DNA of 64,000 nucleotides from Adiantum capillus-veneris (taxonomy: Eukaryota; Streptophyta; Polypodiopsida; Polypodiales; Pteridaceae), in contig CM043954.1 in NCBI GenBank assembly GCA_014529385.2, positions 9,076,306 through 9,140,305 of the forward strand, given 5' to 3'. The notes under the pieces are model-generated. The model was not told the origin of the DNA, did not search any database, and worked only from the letters and a program-made list of their open reading frames with translations. Both the position numbers and the translations under genes were made by a program. Shown here one piece after another: positions 59,001 to 64,000 of the stretch. The stretch's first letter is position 1. Every line of letters begins with the position of its first letter.

Positions 59001-59761
59001 AAAAGAATGCAGTCATTAGGACAAGCGTGGATAGAATTGTAATCCATCCCCAAGTTTCGCAAAATCTTTCTTGCTTCATCTCGGGAATCTGGCATCACAT
59101 TGTCAGCTGGTAGTATGTGCTCTTTAAGCAATCTACACAACATAAAAATACGATACAGTCGTGTAAAAATCTATCAGATCATTATACATTTAGAGTTTTA
59201 TTAAAGTAAACTAATTGTAATAGATCACCTGAAAAGCGTTGTGACGCTAGTGTCACTCCATCCAAACTTTGCCTGCATGTTGAGAAGAACCAGGAGTGCT
59301 TTCAATCTAGACATACGTGCTCCATTATACAATGGCATATCGGCTTCACTTTTCATATCATCATAGATAAGCCTTTCTGAATCCATGATCGTCTCGATCA
59401 TTTCATCAATCTCGGGCTCAAACATTGCCTCGTTGGGAATGTGCTCTGCATGATCATCCCCCGAGCTGTCAGAGGCTACATCTTGTGGCCTCACATATGC
59501 TGCTTGACCAAAGCGCTTGCGAACACGTCTATTGGGTTGCAAGATTGCTGTTTCTTGGCCAGCGTTGGAGTCCGACGAGTTATAATTGGCAACAACTCGA
59601 TCTATAATAGATGGATCGAACTCGCCAAATTCACGAACGTGCTGCAAAGAAACACGTCTTGTCCGTCGCACAGCATGCTTGCATTGATTACAAGGACATA
59701 AGACCCTCGTTGAGAGTTAGGTGTTTCGGTTGGACGGTCCCACATCCTCGTCACTACTCAT
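56011..59761 (-). pseudogene. CACTA TNP2-type transposase, six exons, disabled
   Basis: Exons: 59,761-59,229, 59,132-58,393, 58,309-57,683, 57,608-56,844, 56,763-56,401 and 56,319-56,011. All five introns are 74-96 bp with GT...AG ends and keep the frame. In order it has the transposase-associated CPCNQCKH motif; the TNP2 core (ACPNDCILFRGEY; KCPKCDSERYRV; LGLAMDGVNPFG; LLDPMHIFKNVGNLLW); the GLKSHDWHKMCQ and LPVAIEG segment; the DUF4218-like region (ERFMKTLKGYVRQKARPEGS); and a DUF4216-like end (LTYFGTLQEILRIDYRG). It would cut and join element ends in the nucleus. Defects are stops at 59,717-59,719, 57,815-57,817 and 57,788-57,790, and a 22-bp tandem duplication (57,958-58,001) that shifts the frame. 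Without the duplication the model is about 1104 codons. Confidence 0.9.
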
Positions 59762-59823
59762 AATGAGGATAAAAATCTTATAACCTGGACAACAAATTTA
59801 ATATTCTATTGGCATTCTTCATC

Positions 59824-59825
<2 letters not shown>

Positions 59826-59886
<61 letters not shown>
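59826..59886. repeat. (TC)n tract at the 5' junction of LINE copy 2
   Basis: About 60 bp of TC lie directly against LINE sequence that starts CTTGAGG (or CTCTTGAGG if the shared CT bases are counted). It parallels the tract before LINE copy 1. Confidence 0.92.
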
Positions 59887-59889
<3 letters not shown>

Positions 59890-62043
59890 AGGATATGTAT
59901 ATGCATTGTAAGAACCTCTATGAGCAACCCAATGTTGATAAGATGGAGGGTTGTAGCTCCCTTCCATTTATGTCTCCCTTCTTTACCATTGAAGATGTAT
60001 GCCGCGCGCTTGAGAAACTTGCTACTCGCAAGGCAGGTGACCTTCAAGGTGTCAAGGCTGAAATGATTAAATGGACAAGCAAGAAAACACGATATTGGAT
60101 ATGCGATATGTTTAACCTTGCACTTCAGTATGGCATGCCTCATGATTGGAGTGCAAATTGGATCAAACCTTTGCACAAAGGAGGAGATGTAAACAATGTG
60201 AACAACTATCGCACTATAATGGTTGGTTCTCTGATGGCAAAGTTATTTGGATGTATCATGGAGATGAAGATAAGTGAATGGGCTGAAAAGAATGGCAAAC
60301 GTGCGCTTGGCCAAGCAGGTTTTCGAAAGCATCATAGCACTATTGATCACCTTGTCACTCTTCGAGTTCTTATGGAAGCGTCTCGATTGAAAGGAAAAAA
60401 GTTGTATTGTTGCTTTGTGGATTTCAAGAAAGCTTTTGACATGGTACCGCGAGGAAATCTTTGGAGACGTATGCAAAGCCTTCAAGTGCCGAGAGAATTT
60501 ATGCATGCAGTCTTTCGCATCTACCAAAAAGTGATATGTCGATTACGTATGGGAGATGGAATTTCAGAATTTTTTGCAAGCACTATTGGTGTCAAACAAG
60601 GATGCCCACTTTCCCCAACCCTCTTTGGGCTACTCATTGATGAATTGGAATACATGGTTCTTGATTTTATGCAGCAAGAAGGCATAGAAGAGGTTAAGAT
60701 TGGAAATGCGGTGATCATGCTTTTGCTTTATGCCGATGATGTAGTGCTCTTGGCACATACCTTAGAAGATGCACAAAAGCTTATGAGTGTCTTGGAACGC
60801 TTTTGCCTACATAGCGGGCTGATCGTGAATGGATCCAAAACCAAGGTTATGCTTGTAAAGACCCTCAATGACGAAAATCCATGCATTGTATACAACAATG
60901 AGAAACTTGAAGTGGTAGATCACTTCAAGTACCTTGGCCTTGAGGTTCCATCCAATCATAAATGGAAGGATTGTGCAATGCGTCGCTTGGAAGCCGGAAA
61001 GAGGGCTTATTATGCATTTGAGAACATGTGCAATGCAGGAGAGATCAAGTGTTGGGCTCTCAAAAAGTACCTCTTTGACACATTGGTGACACCGGTGCTT
61101 CTTTATGGAGTGGAGGTGTGGGGTGGAAGCATCGGGAAGTCTACTTGGAAAGAGTTTGAGAATGTCCAAAAGCGTTTTCTCACCAACTTTCTCCAAGTCA
61201 AGACACAAACACCCTACATGCTCTTACTTCTTGAGTCCGGATCGCTTCCCATTGAGGTCTTGGGCTTGGAAAGGGTTGTGGAGTACATGTGTAAGACACA
61301 ACGTAGCCCTTTGCATCGACTTCCTAGAATCGCATATGAAGCAAGTCAAAAGGTTCAAAAGACATGCAAGAGCAAAATACTAAGTTCGGGGTGGATGCTT
61401 GATATCAAGAAATGGTTTGGAAGATGGGATGCATGTCACTTGGTCAAGGATGCGTCGATCGACTCCCAAGTTAATGAGGCCTTCTTACAACGCCAATGTA
61501 TCATGGCTTGGGAGAAATCCGGAGGTTCTCGCTTCAGCCATTACACCACACACGTTGCCCCAAACTACAAATCTCTCTTCTTCTCGGAACGAGGTAACCG
61601 AACCCATTCCTACATCCTTGAGCCCATCCCGTTGAGTGCGATCCGCACCATTGCCTCCATTCGTCTTAGCTCCCATTCTCTACGCTGCGAGACAGGACGT
61701 TGGGGCACTGGCGAGGAGTGTCATCGACTTTGCACCTTATGCCCTCGTCAAGTGCGAGAGAGTGAGTACCACACACTACTTGAGTGCTCAGCTTTTGACC
61801 ACATTAGGTCCTCTTTTCCCCATATATTCAGCCATGATCTCTCCCTACATACCTTCCTCTCCCAACCACGATGTGGACTCTCTATTGCGACGCTCATTTC
61901 AGCCATTTTTGAGCATCGAGAGTCACTTATGAACTCCACTCACACCACGTGACATGTTCATTTGGTCCCATAGGTCATATTTGACCTCCCAGGACGATAA
62001 TAGAACTATCTATCTATCTATCTATCTATCTCTCTCTCTCTCT
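59887..62043 (+). mobile_element. LINE copy 2, 5'-truncated, inserted in the CACTA element
   Basis: It matches LINE copy 1 from 13,492 to its end, including the same 3' UTR and a (CTAT)n(CT)n tail (about 62,006-62,043). It lies in the CACTA element about 65 bp upstream of the TNP2 start codon, in the opposite orientation. It lacks the endonuclease domain. High similarity to copy 1 (about 97-98% by eye) means both derive from the same recent source family. Confidence 0.93.
59895..61952 (+). CDS. LINE reverse transcriptase (partial, no endonuclease)
   Basis: A 685-codon open frame with an intact RT: NYRTIMVGSL, FVDFKKAFDMVP followed by the 73-bp stretch missing in copy 1, GVKQGCPLSPTLFGLLIDEL, and the catalytic box YADD at 60,729-60,740. 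A C-terminal zinc motif CTLCPRQVRESEYHTLLEC is complete. Family function is target-primed reverse transcription of the LINE RNA. The ATG at 59,895 is internal to the original ORF2, since the truncation removed the N-terminal endonuclease and linker, so this is a fragment and not a natural start. No stop or frameshift occurs in the RT part. Without the endonuclease it could not nick its own target. Confidence 0.9.
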   Translation: MYMHCKNLYEQPNVDKMEGCSSLPFMSPFFTIEDVCRALEKLATRKAGDLQGVKAEMIKWTSKKTRYWICDMFNLALQYGMPHDWSANWIKPLHKGGDVNNVNNYRTIMVGSLMAKLFGCIMEMKISEWAEKNGKRALGQAGFRKHHSTIDHLVTLRVLMEASRLKGKKLYCCFVDFKKAFDMVPRGNLWRRMQSLQVPREFMHAVFRIYQKVICRLRMGDGISEFFASTIGVKQGCPLSPTLFGLLIDELEYMVLDFMQQEGIEEVKIGNAVIMLLLYADDVVLLAHTLEDAQKLMSVLERFCLHSGLIVNGSKTKVMLVKTLNDENPCIVYNNEKLEVVDHFKYLGLEVPSNHKWKDCAMRRLEAGKRAYYAFENMCNAGEIKCWALKKYLFDTLVTPVLLYGVEVWGGSIGKSTWKEFENVQKRFLTNFLQVKTQTPYMLLLLESGSLPIEVLGLERVVEYMCKTQRSPLHRLPRIAYEASQKVQKTCKSKILSSGWMLDIKKWFGRWDACHLVKDASIDSQVNEAFLQRQCIMAWEKSGGSRFSHYTTHVAPNYKSLFFSERGNRTHSYILEPIPLSAIRTIASIRLSSHSLRCETGRWGTGEECHRLCTLCPRQVRESEYHTLLECSAFDHIRSSFPHIFSHDLSLHTFLSQPRCGLSIATLISAIFEHRESLMNSTHTT

Positions 62044-62385
62044 TTACCTCACATTCTCTAGTCATGTCCAATCCCCGCACACCTCGGTCTAGAGGTGCAC
62101 GGAGATCAGAACCACCGGGTTATAATCTCGTCTTTATTGGTCAATACCTATATTTGTGGGTACAAGAAATCTACAGACCCACGTCTACATGATACTGCAT
62201 GTAGTGGACAAAACCCCTTTGCCTCTTCTCTAGCTGTAGCACTTCACAGCATCTTAACATCTTTTCACAGTAGATCTTTTCATTGTTCGTCTAACTCTAA
62301 ACCCTAAACCGTAAGTAATTCTTGCATGGACTCAATCTAACGTAAATAAGCGTAAATCTAAATAAATGTAAATCTAACTAAAAAT
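62044..62385. other. CACTA internal DNA right of the LINE
   Basis: No gene is seen. It includes a plant-telomere-like 'ctaaaccctaaacc' at about 62,293-62,309 and the start of AT-rich 'ctaaat' repeats. Confidence 0.5.
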
Positions 62386-62478
62386 AAACCTAAATCTAAT
62401 TTAACGTAAGTCTACATCTAACCTAATCTTTAACGTCTTTTGGGATAGTTTCCTACGACGTTAAAACTCTCTTCTTCT

Positions 62479-62490
<12 letters not shown>
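62386..62490. repeat. 105-bp direct repeat, copy A
   Basis: Matches 63,101-63,205 with about two or three differences. Shared blocks include 'cctaatctttaacgtctttt' and 'tagtttcctacgacgtt', and both copies run into a (GT)n tract. Confidence 0.9.
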
Positions 62491-62509
<19 letters not shown>

Positions 62510-62640
62510 ACCTAAATAAACCTAAGTCTAATCTAATATAACATAAATCTAAATCTAACGTAAATTATGTTATATTAAAAACAAAGAACTAAACTAACAG
62601 GGATTATAAGAACCTTAAAACTGATTTAACACATAATTTT

Positions 62641-63003
62641 TCACATAACTCGGCAAGAGTTGGCATTCTCATCACTAAAGATGTGAAAGTTAACTTCCGG
62701 CGGTGACGCTGCCTCATCTCCATCCACATCTGACGACAGCAATTGGCCCTTTAGACCGTTCTTGCTCTTGTTACTAACTTTGAAGTTGCTGTTGAATGAC
62801 TAGAGGTTGTCTAGATGGTCATTGTGTCGGGGATGTAGTGACTCTTGCCGCCCTGAAGATCCACCTTCTTCCCTATCTTCTGAAGACATTTCACCAGTAC
62901 TTTTGGATCGACGGAGCCCACCATGAGTGAAGGCAGCAATACCCTATATTCCATTGAGGGCTTACTTCACCCGCTTCATGCAGGCATCGCAGTCTATGGA
63001 GAC
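62641..63003 (-). pseudogene. Captured HMA-domain (heavy-metal-associated, HIPP-like) gene fragment
   Basis: The minus strand reads VSIDCDACMKRVK, a stop, ALNGI, a stop, then in another frame VDPKVLVKCLQKIGKKVDLQ. Back in the first frame it reads FNSNFKVSNKSKNGLKGQLL and PPEVNFHIFSDENANS, to a stop at 62,641. The CDAC pair is the metal-binding CxxC of HMA domains. The K-x2-K-x-L-x3-G pattern and the later VDP-x-VL-x-K-x2-Q-K-x-GK are typical of plant HIPP/ATX1-like proteins. Two stops and at least two frame changes show it is a decayed partial copy. It sits inside the CACTA element between the two 105-bp direct repeats. Family knowledge is from memory; the exact donor gene is unknown. Confidence 0.72.
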
Positions 63004-63100
63004 CTAAATCTAATCTAATATAACGTAAATCTAAATCTAGCGTAAATAAACGTAAATCTAATTAAAAATAAACCTAAATCTAATCTAATTTAACTTAAAT

Positions 63101-63205
63101 AAACCTAAATCTAATTTAACGTAAGTCTACATCTAACCTAATCTTTAACGTCTTTTAGGATAGTTTCCTACGACGTTATAACTCTCTTCTTCTTGTGTGT
63201 GTGCG
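63101..63205. repeat. 105-bp direct repeat, copy B
   Basis: Partner of 62,386-62,490, 715 bp to its right. A third short match, 'gtttcctacgacgtta', lies at about 63,366-63,381. Confidence 0.9.
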
Positions 63206-63404
63206 CGTGTGTGGATGTGTGTGCCAATAAAAAGAGATAAATGGTATAACCTTTCTATCACCCATGCCAAGTATGATAGATTGGTTATGCCATTTCCCTC
63301 TTGAATAATAGGTCTTGAGTTCAACTCCTCGTCGGCTAGATCTTTAGGTCTTTTAATTTTAATTAGTTTCCTACGACGTTAAATTAGTTTCTCTCTCTTT
63401 CTCT

Positions 63405-63600
63405 CTCAATGTGTGTGCGTTTTTTTGGATCGTATGCATGTTTTCTCTCTCTTTTCCTCTCTCAATGTGTGCGTTTTTTGTTTATGCATGTTCTCTCTCT
63501 CTTTTCCTCTCTCAATGCGTGCGTTTTTTGTTTATGCATGCTCTCTCTCTCTTTTCCTCTCTCAATGTGTGTGTGCATTCTTTGTTTATGTATGTGTGTG
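63405..63600. repeat. 50-bp tandem repeat, about 3-4 units
   Basis: 'ctcaatg(t/c)gtgcgttttttg' with the following 'tttatgcatg(t)tctctctctcttttcctct' recurs at 63,461, 63,511 and 63,561 with a 50-bp period; a diverged first unit is near 63,405. Confidence 0.9.
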
Positions 63601-63618
63601 TGCGTTTTTGTTTATGTT

Positions 63619-63621
<3 letters not shown>

Positions 63622-63700
<79 letters not shown>

Positions 63701-63719
63701 AACACTATGTGTGTGTGTA

Positions 63720-63754
<35 letters not shown>

Positions 63755-63816
63755 AAGAGAAGAAGGGAACATGAGAGTGAGGAGAGGGAAGGAGCATACC
63801 TGGCTCTCCTTCCTCT

Positions 63817-63858
<42 letters not shown>

Positions 63859-63900
63859 AGAAGAAAAAGAGAGAGAGAGAGAGAGAGAGGGAGAGAGTTA
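63622..63900. repeat. Cluster of long microsatellites (CT)n, (GT)n, (GA)n
   Basis: A (CT)n run at about 63,622-63,697, GT runs at about 63,705-63,733 and 63,822-63,857, and GA runs between and after them. Open frames of poly-Ser/Leu or Cys/Val here are artefacts. Confidence 0.95.
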
Positions 63901-63924
63901 CCTGCTCCTTGCTTGAGGGCGCCG

Positions 63925-63953
63925 AAAAACTCAGATCTGAGATCTGAGTTTTT
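63925..63953. repeat. 13-bp perfect inverted repeat near the CACTA right end
   Basis: AAAAACTCAGATC (63,925-63,937) is matched by GATCTGAGTTTTT (63,941-63,953) around a 3-nt loop TGA. Flanking 'gcgccg' and 'gggcgc' extend the stem imperfectly. Confidence 0.85.
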
Positions 63954-63984
63954 GGGCGCGCTCTGTTATTTTTTTAGCCCAGTC

Positions 63985-64000
63985 GGCGTCGCTATGAGCG
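63985..64000. repeat. CACTA subterminal motif at the window edge
   Basis: 'ggcgtcgctatgagcg' contains CGTCGCTA, the motif clustered at the left end (53,890-54,072). It marks the approach of the right terminus. Confidence 0.8.

Larger units (their letters stand above)
53850..64000 (-). mobile_element. CACTA (En/Spm) DNA transposon, left end; right end beyond the window
   Basis: The terminus CACTACAAGAGG starts at 53,850, preceded by GCG (candidate 3-bp duplication). It is followed by a cluster of ten TAGCGACG/CGTCGCTA subterminal motifs up to 54,072. Two minus-strand genes typical of CACTA elements follow, and the same subterminal motif reappears at the window edge (about 63,987-64,000). The other terminus is therefore just outside. 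The element is at least 10.1 kb, of which about 2.2 kb is an inserted LINE. It also carries a host HMA gene fragment. Confidence 0.93.

Noticed and set aside
60449-60521. The 73 bp missing from LINE copy 1 as a spliced intron
   Set aside because: It starts GCGAGG and ends GCATC, so there are no GT...AG ends, and it encodes part of the conserved RT domain in copy 2.
62293-63100. Interstitial telomere array
   Set aside because: Only one 'ctaaaccctaaacc' match; the surrounding 'ctaaat' repeats are irregular and interrupted, so this is simple AT-rich repeat DNA.

Overview
The window looks like repeat-dense nuclear DNA from a land plant with a large genome. It holds plant-type CACTA, Ty1/copia, Ty3/gypsy and MULE sequences, initiator-Met and Asp tRNA primer sites, a heavy-metal-associated (HMA) gene fragment, plant-like GT-AG introns and many long dinucleotide tracts. 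No intact host gene, rRNA, tRNA or CRISPR array was found. A fern or other plant with abundant retroelements would fit, but the sequence does not fix the species.

Layout, left to right. Positions 1-5.8 kb are AT-rich and gene-free, with minisatellites that include a six-copy 86-bp palindromic repeat. An unidentified decayed coding track (5.85-6.96 kb, +) and a decayed coiled-coil ORF next to a polypurine tract (8.06-10.72 kb, -) follow. At 12.0-15.6 kb lies LINE copy 1 (EN+RT), broken by a 73-bp deletion and a YADD-to-YAND change. Two antisense copia relics occupy 17.4-20.4 and 20.5-25.4 kb. A young, complete copia element (25,812-30,764) has 192-bp LTRs differing at one visible position and TSD TATGT. 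A complete antisense LTR element with 150-bp LTRs and TSD TCCTA, but no visible pol, runs from 31,514 to 36,885. An antisense MULE-like transposase relic (37.0-38.3 kb) and an antisense decayed ORF with PFDPGG-type ends (40.3-42.3 kb) come next.

From 44.1 kb a decayed gypsy gag-pro-RT is cut off at 46,797 by an LTR followed by a tRNA-Asp primer site. An antisense gag-protease relic is split exactly in its catalytic DTGA codons by a Gag-only LTR element (48,637-53,628; TSD CCGT). A CACTA element starts at 53,850 and runs past the right edge. It carries a three-exon Transposase_24-type gene and a six-exon TNP2 transposase gene (both with nonsense mutations), a captured HMA-domain gene fragment, and LINE copy 2 inserted just upstream of the transposase start codon.

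The main biological story is nested transposition. The most notable signals are: two LINE copies truncated at different points yet both joined directly to a roughly 60-bp (CT)n tract and both ending in a (CTAT)n(CT)n tail; host gene capture by the CACTA element; and a Gag-only retrotransposon whose removal restores a protease motif. Exon models and domain calls come from reading the sequence; no database search was run.
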